From Glutamicibacter sp002979865 (GTDB lineage Bacteria > Actinomycetota > Actinomycetes > Actinomycetales > Micrococcaceae): a stretch of DNA of 64,000 bases. Below the pieces are notes generated by a model. It ran no database searches. It had not been told where the DNA came from and saw only the letters and a list, made by a program, of their open reading frames with translations. The translations under genes and the position numbers were made by a program. The stretch is from positions 992,001-1,056,000 of the forward strand of contig NZ_CP188297.1 in assembly GCF_050030965.1 (NCBI RefSeq), in the 5' to 3' direction. Positions 50,143-58,811 of the stretch are shown here, in pieces (positions within the stretch are counted from its first letter, which is position 1; the number at the start of each line of letters is the position of its first letter).

Positions 50143-51318
50143 ATGCTGTCCACGAAGTCCTTCCCGGTCGTTGAAGCCACGTTGCCAATCATCGCAGAGC
50201 GCATTTCCAGCATTACCCCGAACTTCTACAACCGCCTGTTCACCGCGCACCCGGAACTGCTCGACGGAATCTTCTCCCGTTCGAACCAGAAGAACGGCAC
50301 CCAGCAGCAGGCCTTGGCGGGATCCATCGCAGTCTTCGCAACCTACTTGGTCAAGTACCCGGGCACCACCCCGGAAACCATGCTCGCGCGCGTAGCCCAC
50401 AAGCACGCTTCCCTCGGTGTCGCCGAGGAGCAGTACCCCATCGTCTACAAGCACCTCTTCGACGCCATCGCCGAAGACCTGGGCGAGGCGCTGACTCCGC
50501 AGATCGCCGAGGCCTGGACCGAGGTCTACTGGCTGATGGCCCACGCGCTGGTCAAGATCGAGAAAGGCTTGTACGCGCAGCAGGCCAACGCCGAGATCTA
50601 CACCCCGTGGAAGCTTGTCGAGCGCATCGAAACCGGCGTTGATTCGGTCTGCTTCAGCTTCGAGCCAGCTGACCGGACCCCTGCCACCGTCGCCAAGCCG
50701 GGCCAATTCGTTTCGGTCCGCATGCCGATGGCCGACGGCCTGCGCCAGGTTCGCCAGTACACCTTGAGCGGCGACATCGAGCGAACCGACCGCCGCACCG
50801 TCACGGTCAAACTGGATGTGAACGGCGAATTCTCCCCGGTGATCCACCATGGCCTGAAGCTCGGCGACGTGGTGGAACTATCGAATCCGTATGGCGACCT
50901 GGTCATCGATGACGATGGCTCGCCACTGGTGATCGCCACCGCCGGAATCGGCTGCACCCCGAGTGCGGCCGCATTGCAAACCCTGGCCGCACGCGGCTCC
51001 ACCCGCAAGGTCACCGTGCTGCACGCAGACCAGACGGCCACCGCCTGGCCATTGCGCGAGCAGATGCTCGAATCCATCGGCAAGCTGCCAGAAGCCACCA
51101 TCGGCACCTGGTTCGAACGCGGGGAATTGCCGGAGGGGCTGAACGCCACGTCCGGCTACATGGATCTCGCCGGCGCACTGACCGGGAATGCCCAGGTCTA
51201 CTTGTGCGGCCCGCTGCCATTCATGCATGCAATGCGCAACCAGGCGCTGGAAGCCGGCATCCCGGCCGAGCGTATCCACTACGAAGTCTTCGGCCCGGAT
51301 GTATGGCTCGCCGCCTAG
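50143..51318 (+). CDS. hmp: flavohaemoglobin, nitric oxide dioxygenase
   Basis: 391 residues. The globin domain (1-140) has Tyr29 (NFYNRLF), Gln near 54 and the haem ligand His85 (RVAHKHASLG). The reductase domain follows, with FAD motif RQYTLSG and NAD(P)H motif GIGCTPSAA. It converts NO and O2 to nitrate using NAD(P)H and protects the cell from nitrosative stress. AAGGAG eight bases before ATG 50143 sets the start; an upstream ATG at 50086 would run through the palindrome. Controlled most likely by the adjacent NsrR-like protein. Confidence 0.94.
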   Translation: MLSTKSFPVVEATLPIIAERISSITPNFYNRLFTAHPELLDGIFSRSNQKNGTQQQALAGSIAVFATYLVKYPGTTPETMLARVAHKHASLGVAEEQYPIVYKHLFDAIAEDLGEALTPQIAEAWTEVYWLMAHALVKIEKGLYAQQANAEIYTPWKLVERIETGVDSVCFSFEPADRTPATVAKPGQFVSVRMPMADGLRQVRQYTLSGDIERTDRRTVTVKLDVNGEFSPVIHHGLKLGDVVELSNPYGDLVIDDDGSPLVIATAGIGCTPSAAALQTLAARGSTRKVTVLHADQTATAWPLREQMLESIGKLPEATIGTWFERGELPEGLNATSGYMDLAGALTGNAQVYLCGPLPFMHAMRNQALEAGIPAERIHYEVFGPDVWLAA

Positions 51319-51336
51319 CTTCTTGGTGACAGAGCC

Positions 51337-51382
51337 GTGCTGCAGGTGGATCCATGGGGAATCCGCCTGCAGCACTTTTTTT
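51337..51382 (+). terminator. terminator of hmp
   Basis: GTGCTGCAGG-GGAT and its complement, followed by TTTTTTT. The converging alpha/beta-hydrolase gene ends five bases away. Confidence 0.92.
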
Positions 51383-51386
51383 GCCT

Positions 51387-52469
51387 TTATTTTCCGGTAT
51401 CCGCAGGAGGATCCGGCTTGCCGCCCTGTTTCGGTGCCTTCTTCTTCAAATCGAACTTTTTCGGGTCCAGCTTTCGAGGATCGATTTTCCCGGCGAACCT
51501 GCCAGGCTTCTTCTGCCCGGCTTCTTGAGCTGGCGGCGCTGGCTCCCCGGCTTCCAGGTCCTGATTCGCCGGCGCTTCAGCGGCTTGTTCCACCGGTGTT
51601 GCTTTCGCGCCGGGTGCCGGCTTCGCAGCCTGCGGATCAACTAGGATCTGGTGCAGGCCCGCATCGGAAATCCACTTGCGCAGCACCGAGTTGAACAGGA
51701 TCGGGTTCTCGATATTCCATTGGTGGTGCATGCCCGGAACCACGCGCGTGATCACCTGCGGGAGCCTTGCGCGCAGCGCGTCAAAGGATTTCTGCACAAC
51801 TTTCGGCTCCTTGGCTCCAGCGAGGGCCAGTACCGGGCCCCGGTAGGAGCCGAGCTTCTGCGGCAATCCCCCCGGGTCCATCTCGTCCATGATGGCCCGC
51901 ATGTTCTCGGCTTTGAGCTTCACGCCGTGCTCGGTGAACAGCTCGCGCTCATCATCCACCATTCCGTAGGCACCAGCCTGGAAACGCCAGAACCACTCGC
52001 TGCCAATGAGCTTGAGCTGCATCCGCTGGAAAGCCCGGGCCGCCTGGCCCACACCGGTCACCGGAGTGCCGGTAATCAGCACGGAGTCAACGAGCTCCGG
52101 ATGCCGGGCGGCCACGTGCAAAGCAATCACTCCGCCCAGGGAAATGCCAACCAGGTGCACGCCGCCTTCGGAAACCTCGTCGGCGATCAAGGCTGCGACA
52201 TCATCGGCGGCGGATTCCAGGCCATCCCAGGTCTCCTCGAACCGGGCGCCAAAGGCCGGCAGGTGCAGCGTCAGGATGTTGCAGTCGCCAAAGGCCAGAA
52301 CCTGCGGGTCCCAGCTCCAGTTGCCGACGTTTCCGCCGTGGAGGAAGACCAGGGTCTTCATCGACCGTTGCCCATCATGATGCCGCCCGGGATGCACTTC
52401 CGGATAATCGGTGGCATCGCGCCCGGCACCGCTTGCAGGGGTCTTGTTCTGGTCTTTGGCTGCAGTCAT
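51387..52469 (-). CDS. alpha/beta hydrolase with a basic Pro/Ala/Lys-rich tail
   Basis: 360 residues. The core (about 38-270) has the oxyanion motif VFLHGGNVGN, nucleophile Ser110 (LVGISLGG) and His in GMHHQW. Substrate unknown. The last 90 residues are low complexity: an acidic-Ala stretch, then repeated basic units (FAGKIDPRKLDPKKFDLKKK). ATG 52469 overlaps the stop of the padR gene (ATGA) and has TTGGAG nine bases upstream, so the two genes are translationally coupled. The tail may bind nucleic acid or membrane; this is a guess. Confidence 0.8.
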   Translation of the reverse strand: MTAAKDQNKTPASGAGRDATDYPEVHPGRHHDGQRSMKTLVFLHGGNVGNWSWDPQVLAFGDCNILTLHLPAFGARFEETWDGLESAADDVAALIADEVSEGGVHLVGISLGGVIALHVAARHPELVDSVLITGTPVTGVGQAARAFQRMQLKLIGSEWFWRFQAGAYGMVDDERELFTEHGVKLKAENMRAIMDEMDPGGLPQKLGSYRGPVLALAGAKEPKVVQKSFDALRARLPQVITRVVPGMHHQWNIENPILFNSVLRKWISDAGLHQILVDPQAAKPAPGAKATPVEQAAEAPANQDLEAGEPAPPAQEAGQKKPGRFAGKIDPRKLDPKKFDLKKKAPKQGGKPDPPADTGK

Positions 52470-52993
52470 GGCAAGTACTCCAATACCGCGTCGAGCCATT
52501 CCAGCTCCGCGGCTTGTTGTCGGATTGCATGGTCAAGTGTGGCAGCCATCAGGAAGCTGCGACGGTCCGCAGCGGCTCGCATGTCAATGCCTTCGCGCTG
52601 GGAGAGGTAGTCATCGAGGATGAACTGCGTGGCTTGGCGGCGTTCCTCCAGCAAGCTCTGGATATCATCGCGTTCGAGTTCGGCGGCGAAGAACACCTGC
52701 CCCATGAAGGGATCACGCTCGGGAGACTGCACCGCACCAGCAGAAAGCCACTGGGCCAGTGCCGCACGTCCGGTTTCCGTGATGTGGTGCTCCTGGCGGT
52801 CAGGGTAATTCGACTGCGCGACGGTGCGCACGGTGGCATACCCCTTGTCCACCAGCTGCGCCAAAGTGCGATAGATCTGCGCCTTGTCTGCGTTCCAGAA
52901 GTGGTTAATAGAGGAGTCAAAGTGCTTCTTGAGCTCGTAGCCAGTCATGGGCGACAAGCACAGCAGCCCGAGAATCAATCGTGCCAAAACCAT
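52466..52993 (-). CDS. PadR-family transcriptional regulator
   Basis: 175 residues. The N-terminal winged helix (ARLILGLLCLSPMTGYELKKHFDSSINHFW, then QIYRTLAQLVDKGYATV, the signature helix) is followed by a C-terminal helical dimerisation domain of the Vir_act_alpha_C kind. PadR proteins usually repress the neighbouring gene and themselves in response to phenolics or drugs. Here the partner gene is the overlapping hydrolase. The ligand is unknown. Confidence 0.9.
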   Translation of the reverse strand: MVLARLILGLLCLSPMTGYELKKHFDSSINHFWNADKAQIYRTLAQLVDKGYATVRTVAQSNYPDRQEHHITETGRAALAQWLSAGAVQSPERDPFMGQVFFAAELERDDIQSLLEERRQATQFILDDYLSQREGIDMRAAADRRSFLMAATLDHAIRQQAAELEWLDAVLEYLP

Positions 52994-53084
52994 AGAGCAA
53001 TCTTTTCATAAATAGTTGATTTTGCACCCACTTTGCCCCGGCGTGTGGAAACTGTACCCGGATTGTGACAATTCCTCCGTGGCG

Positions 53085-53134
53085 CATGAGAACGCCCCGG
53101 TGACTGGAATTCCAGTCACCGGGGCGTTCTCATG
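53085..53134 (-). terminator. 50-bp perfect palindrome downstream of pckG
   Basis: The 25 bases at 53085-53109 (beginning CATGAGAACGCCCCGG) are followed directly by their exact complement, with no loop bases. It lies 28 bp beyond the pckG stop and must fold as a very stable hairpin. Confidence 0.85.
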
Positions 53135-53161
53135 TGCGGATCTGCTGGAGATCCTAGTCAA

Positions 53162-54994
53162 CTACGCGTTCAGGCGATCCTTCAAGCCGTCGAGCTCTGC
53201 ACGCAGCGAAGCCGGCAGCGCATCGCCGAACTTGGCGTACCACTCTTCGATGGCCTCGACTTCGGTAGCCCATTCATCCTTGTTGACAGCTACTGCCGCT
53301 TCAACGTCGGCTGGGGTGAACCCTTCAAGGCCAGCCAAATCCAGGGACTCGCCGGTCGGGACGTTTCCGATGATGGTTTCCCGGGCGTCCGCGGTGCCTT
53401 CGATACGCTCGACAGCCCACTTGAGCACACGCGAATTGTCGCCGAACCCTGGCCACGCGAAGCCACCGTCAGCCGTGCGGCGGAACCAGTTCACCAAGAA
53501 GATCTTCGGCATCTGCTCTGGGTTGAGCTTGTTCGAGATCTTGTCCCAGTGGTTCAGGTAGTCGCCTGCGTTGTAGCCGATGAATGGCAGCATCGCCATC
53601 GGGTCACGGCGAATCACTCCGGTCGCACCTGCAGCGGCTGCGGTGGTCTCGGAGGAAAGGGTCGAACCCATGAAGATGCCGTTGGTCCAGCTGCGGGCTT
53701 CGGTCACCAGCGGAATGGTGGTCTTGCGGCGGCCGCCGAAGAGGATCGCATCGATCTTCACGCCGTTAGGCGAGTAGTAGTCCTCGGAAAGCATGTCGAC
53801 CTGGTCGATCGGGGTGCAGAAGCGCGAATTAGGGTGCGCTGCCGGACGACCGGATTCAGGAGTCCAGTCGTTGCCCAACCAGTCGGTCAGGTGCGCAGGA
53901 GCCTCGTCGGTCATGCCCTCCCACCAGACGCCACCGTCATCGGTCAGCGCAACATTGGTGAAGATGTTGTTGCCCTTGGAGATGGCGCGCATCGCGTTCG
54001 GGTTGGTGGACCAGCCGGTGCCTGGCGCCACGCCGAACAGGCCGTATTCGGGGTTAACGCCGCGCAGCTCGCCGTCCTTGCCGATGCGCATCCAGTTGAT
54101 GTCATCGCCCAGGGTCTCAGTCTTCCAGCCTTCAATGGTTGGATCCAGCAGCGCCAGGTTGGTCTTGCCGCAGGCCGACGGGAATGCCGCGGCAATATGG
54201 TACGACTTGTTCTGCGGGCTGGTCAGCTTCAGGATGAGCATGTGCTCTGCGAGCCAGCCTTCATCGCGGGCCATCGCCGAGGCGATGCGCAGCGAGTAGC
54301 ACTTCTTGCCCAGCAGCGCGTTGCCGCCGTAGCCCGAACCGTAGGACATGATGGCGCGCTCTTCGGGGAAGTGCACGATCCACTTGTCTTCGTTGCATGG
54401 CCAGGCAACATCTTCCTGGCCCGGCTCCAGGGGTGCACCTACCGAGTGCAGCGCTGGAACGAAGAAAGCGTCCTCGGCTTCCATCTTGCGCAGTACTTCA
54501 TTGCCGATCTTGGCCATGATGCGCATCGAGGCAACGACGTAGGCGGAATCGGTGATCTCCACGCCGTAGGCAGGCACTTCCGCGTTCAGCGGGCCCATGA
54601 CGAATGGGATGACGTACATGGTGCGTCCGCGCATCGAGCCATCGAACAGGCCGCTGAGCATGGACTTCATCTTGGTTGGGTCTTCCCAATTATTGGTGAA
54701 GCCTGCATCTTCTTCCTTTTCGGAGCAGATGAAGGTGCGCTCTTCGACTCGGGCCACATCCTTGGGGTCCGAGAAACCAGCGTAAGAGTTAGGGAAGTTC
54801 GGATCGGTCAGCTTGACCAAGGTGCCGGCTTCAACCAGCTCGGCAGTCAGGCGATCATTTTCTTCAGCTGACCCATCAACCCAATAAACACGATCCGGCT
54901 TCGTCAGTGCGGCAACTTCCTCAACCCAGGATGCCAACTTCTCGTGCGAAGTAGGTGCTGCGCTGATAACGTTCTGATCCGAGCTCGTGCTCAT
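53162..54994 (-). CDS. pckG: phosphoenolpyruvate carboxykinase (GTP)
   Basis: 610 residues, full length for the GTP-dependent form. Motifs: SYGSGYGGNALLGKKC (substrate and metal region), the P-loop AAFPSACGKTNLA with the reactive Cys, TLGDDINWMR (metal ligands) and the guanine-binding WFRRTADGGFAWPGFGDN. It turns oxaloacetate into phosphoenolpyruvate and opens gluconeogenesis. GGAGGG nine bases before ATG 54994. Works upstream of gpmA in this window in metabolic terms. A Crp-type palindrome lies upstream. Confidence 0.96.
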   Translation of the reverse strand: MSTSSDQNVISAAPTSHEKLASWVEEVAALTKPDRVYWVDGSAEENDRLTAELVEAGTLVKLTDPNFPNSYAGFSDPKDVARVEERTFICSEKEEDAGFTNNWEDPTKMKSMLSGLFDGSMRGRTMYVIPFVMGPLNAEVPAYGVEITDSAYVVASMRIMAKIGNEVLRKMEAEDAFFVPALHSVGAPLEPGQEDVAWPCNEDKWIVHFPEERAIMSYGSGYGGNALLGKKCYSLRIASAMARDEGWLAEHMLILKLTSPQNKSYHIAAAFPSACGKTNLALLDPTIEGWKTETLGDDINWMRIGKDGELRGVNPEYGLFGVAPGTGWSTNPNAMRAISKGNNIFTNVALTDDGGVWWEGMTDEAPAHLTDWLGNDWTPESGRPAAHPNSRFCTPIDQVDMLSEDYYSPNGVKIDAILFGGRRKTTIPLVTEARSWTNGIFMGSTLSSETTAAAAGATGVIRRDPMAMLPFIGYNAGDYLNHWDKISNKLNPEQMPKIFLVNWFRRTADGGFAWPGFGDNSRVLKWAVERIEGTADARETIIGNVPTGESLDLAGLEGFTPADVEAAVAVNKDEWATEVEAIEEWYAKFGDALPASLRAELDGLKDRLNA

Positions 54995-55156
54995 TATCCA
55001 TTCCCTCCATTGGGCTGAACTTGCAATAAATCAAGGCTATTAGGTGCTCAACTCCAGCGCCGTGTGATCGAAACCTCATGAAAGTGAAACCCGGAGGACC
55101 AGAAGGAAAAAATTCCCGAAATTCCGGGGGTTGGTCTAAACGAATTGACTCGATTA

Positions 55157-55172
55157 TGTGACGAAGGTCACG
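55157..55172. promoter_or_regulatory. Crp/GlxR-type site upstream of pckG
   Basis: TGTGACGAAGGTCACG: GTGAC-GAAG-GTCAC palindrome, close to the actinobacterial Crp/GlxR consensus TGTGA-N6-TCACA. It is about 165 bp upstream of the pckG start. Confidence 0.6.
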
Positions 55173-55243
55173 TAGACCGGTACCCTTTCACCGTCTTCAC
55201 ATAACCTTATGTTCATCTGGACCCACTAGCTTTGCCCGTCGAT

Positions 55244-55272
55244 TTGTACAGCGCGAAATCGACCTGTATAGT
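55244..55272 (+). promoter_or_regulatory. promoter of tRNA-Arg copy 1
   Basis: -35 TTGTAC (55244-55249), 17-bp spacer, -10 TATAGT (55267-55272), 39 bp before the tRNA. The second copy has a related GTAAAGTTATTC element at the same distance. Confidence 0.65.
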
Positions 55273-55311
55273 TATTCGAGGTTCGTGAGAACAAGCCACA
55301 CAAAAGAATAT

Positions 55312-55385
<74 letters not shown>

Positions 55386-55392
55386 CCAACTG

Positions 55393-55425
55393 AAAAATTC
55401 CCACTCGCTCGAGTGGGAATTTTTT
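55393..55425 (+). terminator. terminator of tRNA-Arg copy 1
   Basis: AAAAATTCCCACTCG and CGAGTGGGAATTTTTT around a short loop. Confidence 0.9.
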
Positions 55426-55447
55426 GTTTCCCCCAAAGGATTGCCCG

Positions 55448-56023
55448 ATGACACAGCTTGCTCTAGGCGGCCAGCTCAGCCTGCGCCTGCTGGAAGTCGC
55501 CGACGCAAAGCAAGTCGCTGAGTCCTACCAGCGCAATCGACAGCACTTGGAGCCCTGGGAGCCGGCTCGCCCCGCAGAATTCTTCACCGAGACGCGGCAA
55601 GCGGCACACCTCGCAGCCGCCTCAGAAGCTCGCCGAAGCGGATTGGCCTTTCCCTTCGGGCTCTTCGAACGGGATGCGCTCATCGGACGCTTTAATATCA
55701 GCGGAGTGGCCCGTGGCGCATTCCAAAGCGCCAGCCTGGGCTACTGGATCGATCATGAATACACCGGGCGGGGCTTGGCTTCCCGAGCCGTGGCCACCTT
55801 GCGCACGGTGGCGCTCAACGATCTGGGCTTGCACCGGCTGGAAGCCAGTACGCTCCCCCACAATTACGGCTCGCAGCGCGTTCTTGAAAAGAACGGCTTC
55901 GTCCGAATTGGCATGGCGCCGAACTATCTGGAGATCGAAGGACGCTGGCAGAACCACAACCTCTACCAAGCGATCTTGCACGATCATTCGGCTTCCAATC
56001 CCAGTGATTCCGTAGTCGACTAG
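55448..56023 (+). CDS. GNAT acetyltransferase, RimJ/RimL type
   Basis: 191 residues. Motif order is that of protein N-alpha-acetyltransferases of the RimJ group: LRLLEVADAKQVAESYQRNR at the start, then LGYWIDHEYTGRGLASRAV (acetyl-CoA loop) and HRLEASTLPHNYGSQRVLEKNGF. The target may be a ribosomal protein or a small molecule. AAAGGA seven bases before ATG 55448. It is enclosed by the two tRNA-Arg units. Confidence 0.9.
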   Translation: MTQLALGGQLSLRLLEVADAKQVAESYQRNRQHLEPWEPARPAEFFTETRQAAHLAAASEARRSGLAFPFGLFERDALIGRFNISGVARGAFQSASLGYWIDHEYTGRGLASRAVATLRTVALNDLGLHRLEASTLPHNYGSQRVLEKNGFVRIGMAPNYLEIEGRWQNHNLYQAILHDHSASNPSDSVVD

Positions 56024-56124
56024 TTATTTTGTGAATCACGGCACTTTTTGCTGTTTTGGTTCTTGCTCCCCGGAAATCTCGTGTAAAGTTATTCAAGTCG
56101 TCAAGACGGCTAATAAATGAATAT

Positions 56125-56198
<74 letters not shown>

Positions 56199-56205
56199 CC
56201 AACTG

Positions 56206-56238
56206 AAAATTCCCACTCGATCGAGTGGGAATTTTTTT
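56206..56238 (+). terminator. terminator of tRNA-Arg copy 2
   Basis: AAAATTCCCACTCGA/TCGAGTGGGAATTTTTTT, almost the same as that of copy 1. Confidence 0.9.
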
Positions 56239-56278
56239 GTTAAATCCCGGCGGGGAACGGCAGCGGTGCCGCAACAGA

Positions 56279-57298
56279 CTAGTGCGAAGCGCGCAACACC
56301 AATTTCGTGTCCATGATGCTCCACTCGGGTACCTGTTCTCCGTTGATGCGTTTGATCAACAGTTCCGCCATGATTTCGCCCTGGCGCTCCGGGTTCTGCG
56401 CAATGGTCGTCAACGGCGGTGTCGAGCTTCGCGCGAAAGAGTCATCATCAACGGACGTTACCGAAATGTCCTCCGGCACTTTCACACCAGCTTCCCCTAG
56501 GGCCTGCAAAGCTCCGAAGCCCATCTGGGCACTGGCGGCAAACAGGCCGTCTACCGCAACATCCGCGTCCAGCAGCTGCTGCATGATGCGCCGTCCGCTA
56601 GCCGGGGTGAAGTCGCCGATCTCAATAGCCGCAGGCTCCAGGCCCGCGCGTTCAACTGCCTGCTTGAATCCCACCAAACGGTCCAGTCCCGCGCCCATGT
56701 CCTGTGGCCCGGCAATAATTGCCAGCTTGGTGCGTCCCTGGCCAAGGATGACCTCAGTCGCTTGCCTGGCGGCGGCGATGTTGTCGATATCGACAACATA
56801 GATGTCCTTTTGATCGGTGCTCATGGTGCGTCCGCCATAAACCATGGGCAACACAGTTCCGAGATCCGCATAGGAACGGTCATCCGCGTGGTGCGAAAGC
56901 ACCAGTGCGCCATCAACATTGCTGCCTTGCAGGTAACGGGTGGTTTTCACCGGATCCGCTTCGGTGGACAGCAGCAAGGTGAGCATGAATTCGGTATCGG
57001 CCAGGTACTGGGCAGCGCCCTGGACGACCTTGGCGAAGTACGGGTCTGCGAAGAACTTCGCGGTGTTCTCGGGAACCACCAAGGCGATGGAATTGGTCCG
57101 GCCCTGCGCCAGCGAACGGGCGGCACGGTTAGGCACGTAGTTCAGTTCGCGGATCGCCAATTCAACAGCCTTGCGAGCCCCTGGCTTCACCCGATCCGAT
57201 CCGTTCACTACACGGGAGACCGTGGCCCGTGAGACACCTGCGCGTTCTGCCACCAACTCGAGGGTCGGTTTCGGGCTCCGCGCTTCGTGCATGATCAT
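56279..57298 (-). CDS. LacI-family regulator of the beta-glucoside cluster (CebR-like)
   Basis: 339 residues. The N-terminal helix-turn-helix (TLELVAERAGVSRATVSRVVNGSDRVKP) and hinge (NRAARSLAQGRTN) are followed by the periplasmic-binding-like effector domain. It closes the cluster binding protein - permease - permease - GH1 - regulator, the same set as Streptomyces cebEFG-bglC with cebR. It probably binds the two GAGCGCTC-centred palindromes upstream of the binding-protein gene and is released by cellobiose or a related sugar. A hairpin separates it from the GH1 gene, so it has its own transcript or depends on read-through. Confidence 0.9.
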   Translation of the reverse strand: MIMHEARSPKPTLELVAERAGVSRATVSRVVNGSDRVKPGARKAVELAIRELNYVPNRAARSLAQGRTNSIALVVPENTAKFFADPYFAKVVQGAAQYLADTEFMLTLLLSTEADPVKTTRYLQGSNVDGALVLSHHADDRSYADLGTVLPMVYGGRTMSTDQKDIYVVDIDNIAAARQATEVILGQGRTKLAIIAGPQDMGAGLDRLVGFKQAVERAGLEPAAIEIGDFTPASGRRIMQQLLDADVAVDGLFAASAQMGFGALQALGEAGVKVPEDISVTSVDDDSFARSSTPPLTTIAQNPERQGEIMAELLIKRINGEQVPEWSIMDTKLVLRASH

Positions 57299-57342
57299 GA
57301 TCTTTATCCAGGTGCCTTGAAGTAGTCCGTCGGTGAAACACG

Positions 57343-57383
57343 ATGATGGTCCGCAGCACCATCGGCAGGCTGCGGACCATCAT
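57343..57383 (-). terminator. terminator after the GH1 gene
   Basis: ATGATGGTCCGCAGC and GCTGCGGACCATCAT around a 12-base loop. Confidence 0.85.
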
Positions 57384-57392
57384 GCTCAGGTG

Positions 57393-58811
57393 TTATGCCA
57401 TTGTACGGTTTGCGGCAATCAACCCTGCGTAGGCCTTGCCACTATTCTTAATCGTTCGCACCTGGGTCTGGTAATCGACGTGGATAATGCCAAAGCGCTT
57501 CGCGTAGCCCCAAGCCCATTCGAAATTGTCCAGCAAAGACCAGACAAAGTAGCCGCGGACATCCACGCCGTCTTCTATCGCGCGGGCCACAGCATCAAGG
57601 TGGTTGAGGATGTATTCCTCGCGTTCGGGATCTTCAACGGTTCCGGCCTCCGTCACCGTATCGGTGTAGGAAGCGCCGTTCTCCGTGATGTACAGCGACG
57701 GAAGGTTAGCGTAGTCCTGGTTCAACCGGTTCAACAGCACGCGCAGCCCTTCGGGATTCACTTCCCAGCCCATGGCCGTGCGCGGCAGGTCGCGTGCCGG
57801 GAAGGTCACATACTCGCTGCCGACAAAAGGCGAAGACTTCGGCGAATCGGTAGGCACCACGGGCTGCGGCTGGCCGGCGGGCAGCGGATGGCCTGAAACG
57901 TTGTCATCGTGGTAGTGGTTCACGCCCAAGAAGTCGATTGGCTGCGAGATGATCTCCAGGTCTCCTGCTTCAATGACTTCAGCCAGCCCCAAACCCTGGA
58001 CGTCTTCAAGCAGGTCTTCGGGGTAGGAACCGCGCAGGACAGGGTCCAGGTACATGCGGTTCCACAATGCGTCGACGCGGCGCGCTGCTTCCAGATCCAC
58101 CGGATCGCCGGGATTATTCGGGACCGCGTTGGTCAGGTTCAGCGTGATGCCGATATGCTCCGCGCCCAGTTCGCGCAGTCGGGCGGTGGCCAACCCGTGG
58201 GCCAGATGCTGGTGGTGCACCGCTGCCAGCGCGGCTTGAGGTTCTTGGCGTCCCGGGGCATGCTCGCCGGCGGCGTAGCCAATCAGCGAAGAGCACAGCG
58301 GTTCGTTGAATGTCGTCCAGTGCTTCACGCGGTCACCGAGCTTTTCATGCACAGCCTCCGCGTATTCGAGGAATTTGTAGGAGGTCTCGCGGTTGGTCCA
58401 GCCACCGCGCTCTTCCAATGCCTGCGGCAGATCCCAGTGGTAGAGCGTCAGCCACGGCAGGATGCCATTCTCCAGCAGCTCGTCGACCAGCCGGGAGTAG
58501 AAATCCAGGCCTTCGGGGTTCACGGTGCGGCCCCCGGGGACCACGCGAGCCCAGCTGGTGGAGAACCGGTAGGAGTCCAGGCCCAGTTCGCGCATGAGCT
58601 GCACATCTTCGCGGTAGCGGTGGTAGTGGTCCACTGCGACTTCGAGGTTCTCACCTCCTGCGATGGCCCCTTGCTTCCGGGCGAAGGCGTCCCAGACCGA
58701 ATCTTCCTTGCCGTAGGAATGGCCAGCGCCTTCGATCTGGGCTGCTGCCGTAGCCGAGCCCCACAAGAATTCCTTAGGCCACGCGAATTTTTGGGATAGG
58801 TGGTTCATCAT
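57393..58811 (-). CDS. GH1 beta-glucosidase
   Basis: 472 residues, cytoplasmic (no signal). Acid/base Glu170 (TTFNEP) and nucleophile Glu377 (YITENG) are present, with FLWGSATAAAQIEGA and YRFSTSWARV as further GH1 signatures. It should split cellobiose or other beta-glucosides, brought in by the adjacent ABC system, into glucose. The ATG shares one base with the stop of the upstream permease gene (TAATG); a second ATG follows at 58808. Similar to BglC of Streptomyces by context. Confidence 0.94.
   Translation of the reverse strand: MMNHLSQKFAWPKEFLWGSATAAAQIEGAGHSYGKEDSVWDAFARKQGAIAGGENLEVAVDHYHRYREDVQLMRELGLDSYRFSTSWARVVPGGRTVNPEGLDFYSRLVDELLENGILPWLTLYHWDLPQALEERGGWTNRETSYKFLEYAEAVHEKLGDRVKHWTTFNEPLCSSLIGYAAGEHAPGRQEPQAALAAVHHQHLAHGLATARLRELGAEHIGITLNLTNAVPNNPGDPVDLEAARRVDALWNRMYLDPVLRGSYPEDLLEDVQGLGLAEVIEAGDLEIISQPIDFLGVNHYHDDNVSGHPLPAGQPQPVVPTDSPKSSPFVGSEYVTFPARDLPRTAMGWEVNPEGLRVLLNRLNQDYANLPSLYITENGASYTDTVTEAGTVEDPEREEYILNHLDAVARAIEDGVDVRGYFVWSLLDNFEWAWGYAKRFGIIHVDYQTQVRTIKNSGKAYAGLIAANRTMA

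Larger units (their letters stand above)
54995..55311. other. promoter region between pckG and tRNA-Arg
   Basis: It carries the Crp-type site (55157-55172), an A/T-rich stretch with GGAAAAAATTCCC, and the promoter of the first tRNA-Arg. No gene. Confidence 0.6.
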
